DNA of 64,000 nucleotides from Gemmatimonadota bacterium (GCA_029262195.1 JAJCZX010000030.1:623615-687614); one strand, 5' to 3'; positions 1-9,393 are shown, numbered from the stretch's first letter. The notes: generated by a model from the sequence alone, not told the origin. Numbers and translations are program-made.

Positions 1-1065
1 CCGAGTCGGTACCTCTTCATACGCTGCCTGGCCCTGCGGGACACCCGCTTGTTGAAAGAAACGGAAAGTTCCCAAAGGGAGACCTAGACTCAAATCGATT
101 GGGGTTGCTCTAAACTCCACCGCTTCAATATCAGCCAACTCGGCTGCGACCTCGGAATCACTGATAGGTTCGACTCCTACTGGTTGTGGGGTCTCGCACG
201 CAGTGAACGCGAGCGCCAAACCAAATGCCGCGAGCAATGTCGTCCGCAGATAGCGCGGCGGTCCTTTGTGTTGTACCATCGTTGTAACTCTCCTTGCTAA
301 TTGTGAGTTTGTTGAAAAAAACGCGACGGCTGGAAACGGTGAATTAATTCTATTTGCGGCAATTTCGACCAAAATGGAGGCGTAAGTAGCCACATCGGTG
401 CCGGTATCCAGAATCCGGACATCACAGTCTACTTCGACCGCGTCTCGGAGCCGGGCAAATTGCCACCAGATGATTGGATTCCATGGCATCGCAATCGCGA
501 GAACCAAAGCCGCAAATTGTAGAACGGAATCGCGAGCTGTTAGATGGGAGAATTCGTGCTCGATGGCCATGTTTTCAGCCTCGGGATCAACGCTCGCCAA
601 CCAGTGTGGAATGACGACCCGAGCCTTCCGCACCCCAACCAACGCCGGACCGAAGGTCGCAGAACGTTTTATCGTAATTCCGTTGACCTCTTCCTCGGGC
701 AACGCATCAGTTTCTCTCCCTAGCCTCAGAAACGTCCAGGCAGCCAATAGTACGAAAACGGCGGACATCGTCAGCGACATGCCCAGCAGCCACGGCGACC
801 ATGCATCAAGAGTGGCGAGGCTGGGCGGTACCATCGAAGGCTCCGCCCGCTTCACCCACGCGGCGGTGGCCTGGGCCACCGGTCGAGTTTCCATGATCGG
901 ATTGAATAGAGCAAAGAGGGACAACCCCACAGAGAGCCCAATCGATATAAACCATATTGCCCGGGCGGGAATTCGGGCGAACCGGACGCCTTTTTCAAGC
1001 AAGAAAGCGGCCAACCCCATCAACAAAGAAACGACAAGAGAATAAGCCATCCATGTCGCAATCAT
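1..1065 (-). CDS. M56-family (BlaR1/MecR1-like) sensor metallopeptidase, C-terminus cut by window edge
   Basis: Open for 355 codons from ATG 1065 to the left edge without a stop, so the 3' end is missing. The start overlaps the blaI stop (ATGA, 1062-1065), implying translational coupling. Several hydrophobic segments occupy residues ~1-50 and ~115-135. The zinc motif HEFSH is at residues 170-174, followed by WNPIIWWQFARLRDAVE and a conserved CD (residues ~194-214), the classic M56 pattern. Another hydrophobic segment at ~283-298 precedes the sensor or TonB-like part outside the window. In BlaR1/MecR1 systems the membrane peptidase responds to a signal and relieves repression by the partner repressor; here that partner is BlaI. 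The substrate is unknown. An apparent lipoprotein start inside the frame (ATG 279) reads through in the same frame and is not a separate gene. Confidence 0.88.
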   Translation of the reverse strand, partial: MIATWMAYSLVVSLLMGLAAFLLEKGVRFARIPARAIWFISIGLSVGLSLFALFNPIMETRPVAQATAAWVKRAEPSMVPPSLATLDAWSPWLLGMSLTMSAVFVLLAAWTFLRLGRETDALPEEEVNGITIKRSATFGPALVGVRKARVVIPHWLASVDPEAENMAIEHEFSHLTARDSVLQFAALVLAIAMPWNPIIWWQFARLRDAVEVDCDVRILDTGTDVATYASILVEIAANRINSPFPAVAFFSTNSQLARRVTTMVQHKGPPRYLRTTLLAAFGLALAFTACETPQPVGVEPISDSEVAAELADIEAVEFRATPIDLSLGLPLGTFRFFQQAGVPQGQAAYEEVPTR

Positions 1066-1436
1066 TTCCCTACCTCCTTGATACGCTCGTCAAGTTGCTG
1101 TCGGATTTTTTTTAACTCATCCGCCGAGATATCCTCCGACGAAATCAAACGACTGACCAACAACTCCCGTGAACCGCTATAAACTTTGTCGAGCAAGCGG
1201 GACAGCGCGCTTTCTCCTACATCCTCTGGACCGGTCAGGGCAAAAAAACGAAAAGCCCGTCCCTCTTGCTGGTGCCGCACATGTCCCTTGCCCTCCAGCG
1301 TGCGGAAAATCGTCATGACCGTTGAGTAGGTGATCTCATTTCCCATTGATTCCAGAACCTCCCCGACCGTCGCCGATCCTTTTTTCCACACCACCGCCAT
1401 TAAATCCAACTCGCGTTTAGTCAAGTGTTTGGCCAC
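1062..1436 (-). CDS. BlaI/MecI/CopY family transcriptional repressor
   Basis: A 124-residue winged-helix protein of normal family length. The N-terminal LTKRELDLMAVVW and TYSTVMTIFRTLEGKGHV segments are the hallmark DNA-binding helices of penicillinase repressors, and the C-terminal half forms the dimerisation region that the partner protease would cleave. It is the first gene of a two-gene operon with the overlapping M56 peptidase. An inverted repeat about 30 bases upstream is a plausible autoregulatory operator. Family members control beta-lactamase, copper or envelope-stress genes. The divergent secreted protein at 1602 is the most likely extra target. No beta-lactamase gene is visible here. 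Confidence 0.93.
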   Translation of the reverse strand: MAKHLTKRELDLMAVVWKKGSATVGEVLESMGNEITYSTVMTIFRTLEGKGHVRHQQEGRAFRFFALTGPEDVGESALSRLLDKVYSGSRELLVSRLISSEDISADELKKIRQQLDERIKEVGK

Positions 1437-1466
1437 CGTTACTCCTTAGTTTTCAGCGTCATAAAG

Positions 1467-1482
1467 TTTTACAAACGTAAAA
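1467..1482. promoter_or_regulatory. Candidate BlaI operator palindrome
   Basis: Arms TTTTAC and GTAAAA are separated by AAAC, in the divergent promoter region between blaI and the secreted two-domain gene. BlaI-type operators are dyads with a TACA/TGTA core, which this matches only partly. Position and symmetry support the call; binding is inferred. Confidence 0.4.
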
Positions 1483-1601
1483 TATAAAAGTTCCAGCGCA
1501 ACCTGTCATGTTCCGGAAAGGACGTATTTCGGTTGTTTTGCAACTTTTCGTCGGCCAAACCGTAGGAGTGTTCGATGGCCAATTAGAACTTTGGAGATTC
1601 A

Positions 1602-2522
1602 ATGATGAAAAACGTGTTTTTATTGAGTGGTTTCGTTGTCGCCACCGTAGCGGTTACCAAAGCATCGGACACCAACCTTGAACGCGCAGTTATTAGACTT
1701 GCAGAGTTCGATCGCGCTATCGAACATTCGGTCGTGTTGGCCCCCGATTACAGGGAAACCGCCGTCGTTTCCATCCAAAGAGTCGGTGACCATGAAACCC
1801 TTTCTTCTGGATTCGCGATCTCTGAACCGATGGATTTCCGTGTTATTGCGATGGGCGAAGGAATGGGACGCGAGATGTACGACTACGGCTGGATCGTCGA
1901 TGCGAGCAGCCACGAAACAGTCTGGTCAATGGAATACTCCCATACCTACAGAGCCGGGGGCGCATCCAAGAACCGGGTCGTGGATGAGGTCGTCCAACTG
2001 CATCCCGGCGCGTACATCGCGTACTACACTACCGACGGATCACATTCCTTTAACGATTGGAATTCCGCCGCTCCACCTAACCCCGAACTCTGGGGCCTCA
2101 CGGTAATCCCCAGCACGGGAGATCGGGAAGCCGTTTCCAGTTATGACCCGGAAGACAGTGAAAACTTCCTGGCCAGAATTGTTCGAGTCGGTGATAACCA
2201 GACCCGACGCAGTACGTTTACTCTAGACCGGGGCGCTACCGTTTCCGTCTACTCGATCGGTGAAGGATCGGGTGGCGAAATGTATGACTATGCCTCCATT
2301 CAGCGTGCGGATAACCACCAGACCGTATGGCGCATGGAGTATCGGAACACCAGCTGGGCTGGCGGGGCACGCAAAAACCGCATGGCCAACCAGGAGATCA
2401 CGCTCCCGGCCGGAGATTATCTGTTGACCTATGAGTCGGACGGGTCGCATTCGTTTGGCGATTGGAATTCCGAAGCCCCGCACGACGCAGCCAACTGGGG
2501 AGTTACGGTTAGCCTTCGATAG
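1602..2522 (+). CDS. Secreted protein with two tandem copies of an unnamed ~115-residue domain
   Basis: Starts with a short signal peptide (hydrophobic FLLSGFVVATVAV) after a GGAG site. The mature protein is a tandem duplication, copy 1 at about residues 45-172 and copy 2 at about 187-306. Both copies contain the ordered motifs RVGD, GEG..EMYDY, TVWxMEY, AGGAxKNR, SDGSHSFxDWNS and W..TV. The conserved Tyr/Trp/Asp/His pattern suggests a beta-rich ligand-binding or adhesion fold. I recognise the motif set as recurring in predicted secreted proteins but cannot name a family. It is divergent from blaI and shares the intergenic operator, so it may belong to the BlaI/M56 regulon. A strong terminator follows. 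Confidence 0.8.
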   Translation: MMKNVFLLSGFVVATVAVTKASDTNLERAVIRLAEFDRAIEHSVVLAPDYRETAVVSIQRVGDHETLSSGFAISEPMDFRVIAMGEGMGREMYDYGWIVDASSHETVWSMEYSHTYRAGGASKNRVVDEVVQLHPGAYIAYYTTDGSHSFNDWNSAAPPNPELWGLTVIPSTGDREAVSSYDPEDSENFLARIVRVGDNQTRRSTFTLDRGATVSVYSIGEGSGGEMYDYASIQRADNHQTVWRMEYRNTSWAGGARKNRMANQEITLPAGDYLLTYESDGSHSFGDWNSEAPHDAANWGVTVSLR

Positions 2523-2543
2523 AACCAAATTCGTTGGAATTCG

Positions 2544-2579
2544 AAAAAAGGTCGGGGCTAAATGTCCCGGCCTTTTTTT
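2544..2579 (+). terminator. Rho-independent terminator after the two-domain secreted gene
   Basis: A GGTCGGG stem pairs with CCCGGCC (one G-T wobble) around a short loop and is followed by a run of seven T. It begins about 20 bases after the stop codon at 2522. The A-run on the other side could let it work in both directions. Confidence 0.8.
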
Positions 2580-2669
2580 GCTGCTCGAAATCTTGCATCC
2601 ATTTCCCACGCTCTCACATTTAATAAACGAGTGATCACGACAACTCCAGTCTCTCAGGGACAACGGTAG

Positions 2670-3050
2670 ATGGACAAAAAACATCTGGAACTGGTTCAGG
2701 ACACGATGGCCAACGCGGCCGAAGCTCTGGCATCTTTTATCGGAAACTGTTCGAGCTAGATCCTTCAACGAAGTCTCTTTTTGAAGATGTCGAGGGCCAG
2801 GGTATGAAGTTCATAACCACTCTCGGTCACGTCGTCCTCGTGCTCGACAAGCCGGAAACCATGGTGGGCCTGGTACAGGAGCTGGGCCACGACCACGCCG
2901 GATATGGAGTTGAACCGGGCCACGATGCAACAGGCTTTGCTGTGGACGGTGGCTGAATCCCTCGGCGACGACTTTTCTCCATTGATCGGTGCTGCCTGGG
3001 AAGAGGCCTATGAGATCATCGTTGCTGTTATGAATCCCCGAAACACGTAG
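2670..3050 (+). pseudogene. Frameshifted globin (flavohaemoglobin-type globin domain) gene
   Basis: Reading across frames gives one globin of about 127 residues. ATG 2670 begins MDKKHLELVQDTMANAAEAL. After one base is lost in the T-run near 2735-2740 the frame continues YRKLFELDPSTKSLF, GQGMKFITTLGHVV and HDHAGYGVEPGH, which includes the proximal-His helix. A second frame change near 2925-2935 leads to ALLWTVAESLG, AAWEEAYEIIVAVMN and the stop at 3050. Without the shifts it is an unmistakable single-domain haem globin of the kind that binds O2 or NO. Each frame is closed by a stop soon after its segment. Either the gene is dead or the assembly carries two indel errors. Confidence 0.82.
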
Positions 3051-3310
3051 CGCGATCGCGGGGCTTGAAGTTGCAAGGGCCCTGGAGCATCCCACCGGCA
3101 TTTCGCCACATACGGGCCTCCATTCGCCCCGTAACAAGTTCTCCCCTGAGACCCCCGCCGACACCGGGGGTACTGCTTTGAGACTCCCGGATTTACCGAC
3201 CCGTTGAAAACAGCCACCCTAATTGACTGGGCCAACTGAAAATTTACCGTACTTTTGGAACCTCAACCTGGCGTACGGTTATGGCCGTCAAACCTGAAAG
3301 AGTTTCGAGA

Positions 3311-5602
3311 ATGGCCGTCAAACCAGTACACACCTTTTCATTTCTTTTCTTCGTGGCCGTAGCGACCACGGTGTCGGAAAACCTTGTTGCGCAGGAATCC
3401 GTCTCGAATCAAGAGGCCCTCGAGGAAGATCTCAGTCGGCGACAGTTGTTCGCTACCACCCGCACCACCACCAGAATTGACGTAGACGGCGACCTTTCCG
3501 ACGCAGGCTGGGCCAACGCGGCAGTGCTTCCGATTCTCTACGAGACCTCTCCCGGTGACAATCTTCCTGCCCGTGTCCGGACTACGTGTATGGTTACATT
3601 CGACTCGGATAACCTCTACCTGGCGTGTGATGCTGCTGATCCGCAGCCGGGCGACATCCGGTCCTTCGTCACCGATCGGGACAACATCGACGCCCACGAC
3701 CGTGTCGAATTCACGATTGATCCGTTTAACGACTCTCGACGCGCATTTCGCTTCGAGATAACCCCGTTGGGAGTTCAGGCCGACGGCGTATTTGACCAAC
3801 AGTCAGGACAAATCGACCAATCCTGGGATGCGATCTGGAGTTCGGCCGGTCGGCTTTCCGAGTCCGGTTACGCAATTGAAGCGGCGATTCCTTTCAAATC
3901 CCTACGTTTCCCCAGCAGCGATGGTGTCCAAACGTGGGGAATCTACGCATCCCGCTCCTGGCCGCGCAGCGACTTCGTTGAAATGAGGTCAATGCGTCTC
4001 GATCGCGACAATTCTTGCGAACTGTGTCAATCAAACCTCGTCACCGGTTTCGAAGGCATTTCCCCCGGGACGAATCTGGAATTCGTTCCGACTATCACCA
4101 GCTCCAGAAGCGACCGGCGGAACGACTTCCCGTCTGGCCCGGTTGAAACCGGCGACGTCAATGGCGACCCCGGGTTAGACGTGAGATGGGGTGTCACCAC
4201 CGATTTCACCCTCAGTGCCACAGCCAATCCAGATTTTTCCCAGGTAGAGGCCGACGCTGCCCAGTTGGACGTAAACAACCGTTTCGCTCTTTTTTTTCCT
4301 GAGAAAAGACCTTTTTTCCTTGAAGGCGCCGACTTCTTCAGCACTCCATTTCAGGCGGTTTTTACCCGCACGATAGTTGACCCAATAGGCGGTGCTAAAG
4401 GAACCGGAAAGATTGGTTCCAACGCTGTCGGAGGACTCGTAGCACGGGACGAATCGCCCAGTGTGCTTATCCCTTCGAATCAGGGGTCGGCGACATTGGC
4501 TCTGGGATCTGAGGTGACATCGTACGTGGGACGGTTTCGACGAGACATTGGAGAATCATCCACCCTGGGCGGATTGATTACTGACCGCGAGGGCGACGGT
4601 TATTTCAATCGAGTAGCCGGTGTCGACGGTTTCATTAGGCCCACGCCATCGCTCACCCTGCAGCTTCAGTACCTGCGGTCACAAACGGACTATCCAGATC
4701 AACTGGCCAGCGACCGGGGGCAGAGAACCGACAGCTTTAGTGGAAATGCCGTAAACGCACGAGCTGTTTACGAGACCAGCGCCTGGCGGTTCCAGGCGCG
4801 AGCCGAACAACTCGACTCCGGCTTCCGGGCAGACGCGGGCTTTATCGGACAGGTAGACATCAGGAGACTGAATGTTTGGGGTCGCCGCAAAATCTGGGGT
4901 GAAGAGGGCGGCTGGTTTTCTCGCATCTTCTTAAACGGAGGAGTCTGGCACGAAGAGAGCATGGTCGGCAGATTGACCGAGCAGGGTGTCTGGGCCAACG
5001 TCTTTTATGAAGGGCCGATGCAATCCACGGTCTGGATCAATCCCAGCCGAGTGCGCGAGTATTTCGATGGCGCGATTCATACTCTTCTTCGTCTGAATAC
5101 GAACGCAGAGATCCGCCCGACCGGCAACCTCGGACTCGGCGTGCGCTTCCAGGTTGGTGACGCCGTTGATTTTGCGAACTCGAGGAAAGCGTTCCGCACG
5201 CAGGTGCGACCAGAATTGGAACTGCGGTTGGGGCGCCATCTCGACATCGCAGTATCCGAGGACCTGCAGCGATTTTCCACAGGAGGCGAACGCATCTTCA
5301 CCGCGAGCCTTACGGAGCTCAAAACAGTCTACAATTTCAACACACGGTTTTTCTTCAGAGTCATAGCACAGTACCGCAACACTGACAGGAACCCCGCGAC
5401 CAACATCAACGCAATCAACATCGATCAGCAGGGTTTCTTCACCCAATTCCTACTTTCGTATAAGGTCAACCCACAGACCGTGGCTTTCCTGGGTTACACA
5501 GACAACCGGGTTGGTTCAACCACCGAAGCTTTTGAACGGACGCCACTGACCCTCACAGGACGGACGTTCTTCGTGAAGTTCGGGTATGCGTTGAGGCCTT
5601 AG
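3311..5602 (+). CDS. DUF5916 outer-membrane protein with N-terminal CBM9/DOMON-like domain
   Basis: A 763-residue exported protein. After the signal peptide (TFSFLFFVAVATTV...NLVAQ), residues ~40-230 form a carbohydrate-binding family 9-like beta-sandwich with IDVDGDLSDAGW, DRVEFTIDPF and YAIEAAIPFKSLRF. The rest is the DUF5916 region, with DFTLSATANPDFSQVEAD and FFPEKRPFFLEGADFF, ending in amphipathic strands and an aromatic-containing terminus that suggest a barrel. The role is unknown; relatives lie near peptidases and TonB receptors. Start choice: ATG 3311 follows GAAAGAG with 8-base spacing and gives a compact signal peptide. A second in-frame ATG at 3281 sits in a duplicated 14-base copy of the start region. 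Confidence 0.85.
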   Translation: MAVKPVHTFSFLFFVAVATTVSENLVAQESVSNQEALEEDLSRRQLFATTRTTTRIDVDGDLSDAGWANAAVLPILYETSPGDNLPARVRTTCMVTFDSDNLYLACDAADPQPGDIRSFVTDRDNIDAHDRVEFTIDPFNDSRRAFRFEITPLGVQADGVFDQQSGQIDQSWDAIWSSAGRLSESGYAIEAAIPFKSLRFPSSDGVQTWGIYASRSWPRSDFVEMRSMRLDRDNSCELCQSNLVTGFEGISPGTNLEFVPTITSSRSDRRNDFPSGPVETGDVNGDPGLDVRWGVTTDFTLSATANPDFSQVEADAAQLDVNNRFALFFPEKRPFFLEGADFFSTPFQAVFTRTIVDPIGGAKGTGKIGSNAVGGLVARDESPSVLIPSNQGSATLALGSEVTSYVGRFRRDIGESSTLGGLITDREGDGYFNRVAGVDGFIRPTPSLTLQLQYLRSQTDYPDQLASDRGQRTDSFSGNAVNARAVYETSAWRFQARAEQLDSGFRADAGFIGQVDIRRLNVWGRRKIWGEEGGWFSRIFLNGGVWHEESMVGRLTEQGVWANVFYEGPMQSTVWINPSRVREYFDGAIHTLLRLNTNAEIRPTGNLGLGVRFQVGDAVDFANSRKAFRTQVRPELELRLGRHLDIAVSEDLQRFSTGGERIFTASLTELKTVYNFNTRFFFRVIAQYRNTDRNPATNINAINIDQQGFFTQFLLSYKVNPQTVAFLGYTDNRVGSTTEAFERTPLTLTGRTFFVKFGYALRP

Positions 5603-5604
5603 AA

Positions 5605-5629
5605 GGGGAGCCGGGAGGAGGGGGCGGGG
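5605..5629 (+). repeat. G-run cluster with quadruplex potential between convergent genes
   Basis: Four runs of at least three G (GGGG, GGG, GGGGG, GGGG) with loops of 1-4 bases lie in the 68-base gap between the DUF5916 stop and the MATE stop. Seen directly; folding and any role in termination are inference. Confidence 0.5.
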
Positions 5630-5670
5630 AGCAATGAATCAAAACCAATTTCCGACTAACCGACAGAGTT

Positions 5671-7089
5671 TCAGCTCCCTTTTGGCGCCATTTCTACTTT
5701 GATATGGCGCCACTTGCCGGTGCGGAAACGGACGATGCTGAGGACGCACCGGAGGACGTGGCCCAAAACAATGGCTGACCAGATTTCGATCGGTTCAAGC
5801 TCTCCGGTGGCCTGCAAAACCGTCAGGAGGCCGAGTGGCACAATAATCTGTGAAACGATGGAGATATAAAGCGGCCCCCGCGTATCTCCTGTACCCTGGA
5901 GCCCTCCTGTGTAGACCAGGGCTACTGTAATGAAGAAACCTGACACGGTCAAGAACAACAGGAGTTGCACCCCCAGGTCTATCACTACCGGGTCCTGCAT
6001 TCCGAAGACAGCGAAGAGCGCATCGGGAATCGCGATAAACAGGATCCCTACAGCCGCCGCCACCGCGATCCCAATGCCGGAGCCAACGTGAACGGCGCGA
6101 ACGGTTCTTTCAGGCTTCCCGGCTCCGAGATTCTGACCACCCACTGCCGCCGCCGCTCCGAGGAGCCCAACAGACGTCCATGTGATCAGCGAAAACAATT
6201 GGACGTAACCGATGGAGTAGGCCGCCTGTGCCTCTGCGCTCTGGGCCAACGACCCGACGAATCTGAGCATAATGACCCCGGCCGCATTCATCGCCACGCC
6301 CTGTATTCCGGTTGGGATACCAAATCGGAATAGTGATGTAATGATTTTCCAATCTGGCGCCCAACTGGTAAGCTTTTTGAAACCGACAACCCACACGCCT
6401 GCGAACAGTTGGCGCAACGCGACAATTGCCAGCACTCCGCCCGCGATCACTGTGCCCATTGCGGCACCCTGGGTTCCATATGCGGGAATCGGCCCCAGTC
6501 CGCGGATGAAAACGATGTTGAGAAGAATGTTGAGAATGGTCAGCGCAATCCCGTAATTCAAAGGCGTCCTGGCATCCCCTGCCGAGCGAAGCGCGCCCCC
6601 CAGCATAAAAAAGATCATCATGCCGACGCTATAAACGAACATTGTTCTCAAGTATGGCAGCGCCTCTGCCCGAACCGCATCGGTGGCGTTCACAAGGCTG
6701 AGCAGAGTGGGGGAAAGGAAATATCCGAGAGGAGCCAGGACACCGACTGCAAGGATGACTGCCGTTAGAAACGCCTGGTAGACGGCCCTGTTGACTCTTT
6801 CGCTGTCGTCCGCACCGGCAAAACGGGCTACCAGAATTCCCATCCCGGTGAACAGCGACATGATGAAGACGATAACGACTAGAAAAATCTGCCACGCGAC
6901 GCCGATTGCAGCGTTCCCCTCAAAACCCACGTAGTGGCCAACCATTATGTGGTCAACCAGACCCTGCATCCCCCCTAATATATTTTGCAGCATAGTGGGC
7001 CAGGCCAGCATCCAAACGGCGCGGCCGATGGGCCCTTCTACAATGGAGCGATCAAACGATTTCTCCTCACGTTCGGAACCTGCTGTCAT
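5671..7089 (-). CDS. MATE-family multidrug/cation antiporter
   Basis: A 472-residue polytopic protein of the usual family length with about 12 hydrophobic segments. Family signatures include the first-helix region AVWMLAWPTMLQNILGGMQ, DHIMVGHYVG, the duplicated second half beginning near SLFRFGIPTGIQG, and GLQGTGDTRGP. Members export organic cations or metabolites from the cytoplasm using Na+ or H+ gradients. It stands alone, convergent with the DUF5916 gene and followed upstream by 227 bases with no gene that I can see. The substrate cannot be told from sequence. Confidence 0.93.
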   Translation of the reverse strand: MTAGSEREEKSFDRSIVEGPIGRAVWMLAWPTMLQNILGGMQGLVDHIMVGHYVGFEGNAAIGVAWQIFLVVIVFIMSLFTGMGILVARFAGADDSERVNRAVYQAFLTAVILAVGVLAPLGYFLSPTLLSLVNATDAVRAEALPYLRTMFVYSVGMMIFFMLGGALRSAGDARTPLNYGIALTILNILLNIVFIRGLGPIPAYGTQGAAMGTVIAGGVLAIVALRQLFAGVWVVGFKKLTSWAPDWKIITSLFRFGIPTGIQGVAMNAAGVIMLRFVGSLAQSAEAQAAYSIGYVQLFSLITWTSVGLLGAAAAVGGQNLGAGKPERTVRAVHVGSGIGIAVAAAVGILFIAIPDALFAVFGMQDPVVIDLGVQLLLFLTVSGFFITVALVYTGGLQGTGDTRGPLYISIVSQIIVPLGLLTVLQATGELEPIEIWSAIVLGHVLRCVLSIVRFRTGKWRHIKVEMAPKGS

Positions 7090-7316
7090 GTTTTCCGGGG
7101 ATGGGGCGGGACTGCGTTTAGCACACGCGCAATTTACACCGGCGAACCGGGTATTGCACGACAGGAATCAACCGCCCCCCATTCCAATCGGTGAACCGAC
7201 ATCGGCCGTTAGGCCCTCACCATCACAACTGGTAGCGCGCACTACGTGGACCGCCATCAACTGCGCCGACGACCGACAACGCACGCGATCTAACAGCGAC
7301 TCTTTAGTACCGCGAG

Positions 7317-7670
7317 TCAGTCGGAGTCGACGCCAGTTTTTTCGGCGGCAGGACTGAAAACATCGAGGACAAGGGAGTCTTCCAATGCACGGGCTGAGTG
7401 CGGGACATCTGGCGGGAGGTGCAGAACTTCGCCGGGTCCGAGGACGATCATTTCGTTACCACCGGGGTTGCCCACTTCGAACTCGACACGTCCGAACATC
7501 ACCATCGCTACCTGTTCATTGGGATGTTGATGTGTTCCGACAAACAACCCCTGGTGCAGCAGGACCTGAGCCACTGTCATGTTCTGCCCCATGATTCGCC
7601 GGCGGTCTAACAGTTCCATCGGATGGTCGACCGGTATTTCGTCCCATGAGTAACGTTTCGCTTCGTTCAT
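7317..7670 (-). CDS. Small cupin-domain protein
   Basis: A 117-residue single-domain cupin. Motif 1 is GTHQHPNEQVAMVMFGRVEFEVG (residues ~44-67) and motif 2 is LHLPPDVPHSARALEDS (~84-100). These supply the His/Glu/His metal ligands of the family. Such stand-alone cupins are often metal-dependent dioxygenases, isomerases or ligand sensors; nothing here fixes the reaction. It lies 22 bases downstream of ettA on the same strand and may be co-transcribed with it. Confidence 0.85.
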   Translation of the reverse strand: MNEAKRYSWDEIPVDHPMELLDRRRIMGQNMTVAQVLLHQGLFVGTHQHPNEQVAMVMFGRVEFEVGNPGGNEMIVLGPGEVLHLPPDVPHSARALEDSLVLDVFSPAAEKTGVDSD

Positions 7671-7692
7671 TGCCTACGCCCCTTTTAAAACG

Positions 7693-9372
7693 CTATCTGA
7701 CCAATTTTTTGTACTTGATCCGATGAGGTTGATCGGCATCGGCGCCCGTGCGGCGCCGATAGTCGGCCGCATAATCCTGGTAGTTGCCTTCAAACCAAAC
7801 TGCCTGGCTGTCTCCCTCAAAAGCAAGAATGTGCGTTGCGATCCGGTCAAGAAACCAGCGATCGTGGCTGATAACGACGACACAGCCCGGAAAATCGAGA
7901 AGAGCGTCTTCGAGGGCCCGCAACGTATCTACGTCAAGATCATTGGTCGGTTCGTCCAGCAGCAACAGATTCCCGCCGCTCTTCAACAACTTGGCCAGAT
8001 GGAGCCTGTTCCTTTCACCGCCTGACAAATCGCCGACCTTTTTCTCCTGGTCCGTTCCTCTAAAGTTGAAGCTGGCCAGATAGGCGCGAGTATTGATCGT
8101 GCGGTTCCCCACATCAATCGTATCCTGACCGTCCGCAACTTCCTGGTAGACGGAATTGCTTCCATCCAACCCGTGGCGAGATTGGTCCACGTACGCCGGC
8201 TTTACCGTCGATCCGACGGTGAGCGTTCCAGAGTCGGGAGTCTCGGATCCCGTGATCATACGAAACAACGTCGTTTTTCCCGCACCGTTGGGCCCGATCA
8301 CCCCTACGATTCCGCCTCGCGGCAAAGAAAAGGAAAGTGACTCAAGCAACAACGTGTCTCCGAAACCCTTTGAGAGCTTGTCAGTCACCACTACTTGCTC
8401 ACCAAGGCGCTCGGGCGGGGGTATCACAATTTCGGCTTTGTTTATTTTTTCGTTCTGCTCTTTGGCCAGAAGACTTTCGTAGGAACTTATCCGGGCTTTG
8501 GATTTCTGGCGGCGGGCTCCCGCCTCCATCCGGATCCATTCCAACTCGTGTTTCAGAGTCCTTTGTCGCGCGCTTTCCTGTTTTTCTTCGAGAGCAAGTC
8601 GCTGCTGTTTCTGCTCCAGCCAGGAGGAGTAATTCCCTTCCCACGGAATTCCCGCACCGCGATCGAGCTCGAGTATCCATCCGGCCACGTTGTCGAGAAA
8701 ATACCTGTCGTGAGTAACCGCAACCACCGTCCCCGGAAATTCTGCCAGGTAACGTTCGAGCCAGGCGACGGATTCGGCATCGAGGTGGTTTGTGGGCTCA
8801 TCCAAAAGCAGCATGTCCGGTTCTTCGAGCAAGACCCGGCACAACGCAACTCGACGCCGTTCTCCGCCGGAAAGGGTCGACACATCAGCGTCCCCGGGTG
8901 GCAGGCGTAACGCGTCCATGGCGATATCCAGTTTTCGATCCAGGTCCCAGGCGCCCGCTGCCTCGATAGCATTTTGGACTTTTTCCTGGCGGCCGAGAAG
9001 GGCGGTCATTTCATCATCCGACATTGGTTCTGCAAATTTTGCGTTGATCTCGTCGAATTCCGTCAACAGAGCCCTAATATGGGCGACCCCGTCCTCAACA
9101 TTTCCTCGAACGTCTTTCGAGTCATCAAGTTCGGGCTCCTGGGCAAGATATCCGATCCGGGTCCCTTTTGCTGAGCGGGCTTCCCCAATGAAGTCGGTAT
9201 CGACTCCAGCCATGATTCGAAGAAGCGTACTTTTCCCCGAACCATTAGCGCCGAGGACACCAATTTTGGCTCCAGGGAAGAACGAAAGCCAGATGCCCTT
9301 GAGAATTTCTTTCTTGGGCGGGACCAACTTGCGTAGATCCTGCATCGTGAAGATGTATTGTGGGTTTGCCAT
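7693..9372 (-). CDS. ettA: Energy-dependent translational throttle protein EttA (ABC-F)
   Basis: A 559-residue ABC-F ATPase, matching the ~555-residue EttA family. It has tandem nucleotide-binding domains: Walker [10 protein letters not shown] with signature [13 protein letters not shown] and [11 protein letters not shown], then GPNGAGKTT with [13 protein letters not shown] and [11 protein letters not shown]. The P-site tRNA-interacting linker lies between them. The opening [21 protein letters not shown] is typical of EttA. It binds the ribosomal E site and gates the first elongation steps according to ATP/ADP. The start is set at ATG 9372, which begins MANPQY. The frame stays open 48 codons further upstream, but through low-complexity proline-rich sequence, so that extension is rejected. 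Confidence 0.95.
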   Translation of the reverse strand: MANPQYIFTMQDLRKLVPPKKEILKGIWLSFFPGAKIGVLGANGSGKSTLLRIMAGVDTDFIGEARSAKGTRIGYLAQEPELDDSKDVRGNVEDGVAHIRALLTEFDEINAKFAEPMSDDEMTALLGRQEKVQNAIEAAGAWDLDRKLDIAMDALRLPPGDADVSTLSGGERRRVALCRVLLEEPDMLLLDEPTNHLDAESVAWLERYLAEFPGTVVAVTHDRYFLDNVAGWILELDRGAGIPWEGNYSSWLEQKQQRLALEEKQESARQRTLKHELEWIRMEAGARRQKSKARISSYESLLAKEQNEKINKAEIVIPPPERLGEQVVVTDKLSKGFGDTLLLESLSFSLPRGGIVGVIGPNGAGKTTLFRMITGSETPDSGTLTVGSTVKPAYVDQSRHGLDGSNSVYQEVADGQDTIDVGNRTINTRAYLASFNFRGTDQEKKVGDLSGGERNRLHLAKLLKSGGNLLLLDEPTNDLDVDTLRALEDALLDFPGCVVVISHDRWFLDRIATHILAFEGDSQAVWFEGNYQDYAADYRRRTGADADQPHRIKYKKLVR

Positions 9373-9393
9373 GGGGCAAAGAGTAATTAGTAA

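Noticed and set aside
160..185. tRNA T-arm-like GGTTCGACTCC
   Set aside because: No acceptor, D or anticodon arm fits around it, and it lies inside the peptidase coding region.
1..279. An apparent separate lipoprotein (start at 279, LAFTAC box) with its own AAGGAGA site
   Set aside because: The frame is continuous with the M56 peptidase from 1065; the hydrophobic stretch is its last membrane helix.
398..1045. A long plus-strand frame of 215 codons at the left end
   Set aside because: It is antisense to the M56 peptidase, whose HEFSH and CD motifs, operon overlap with blaI and unbroken frame show which strand is coding.
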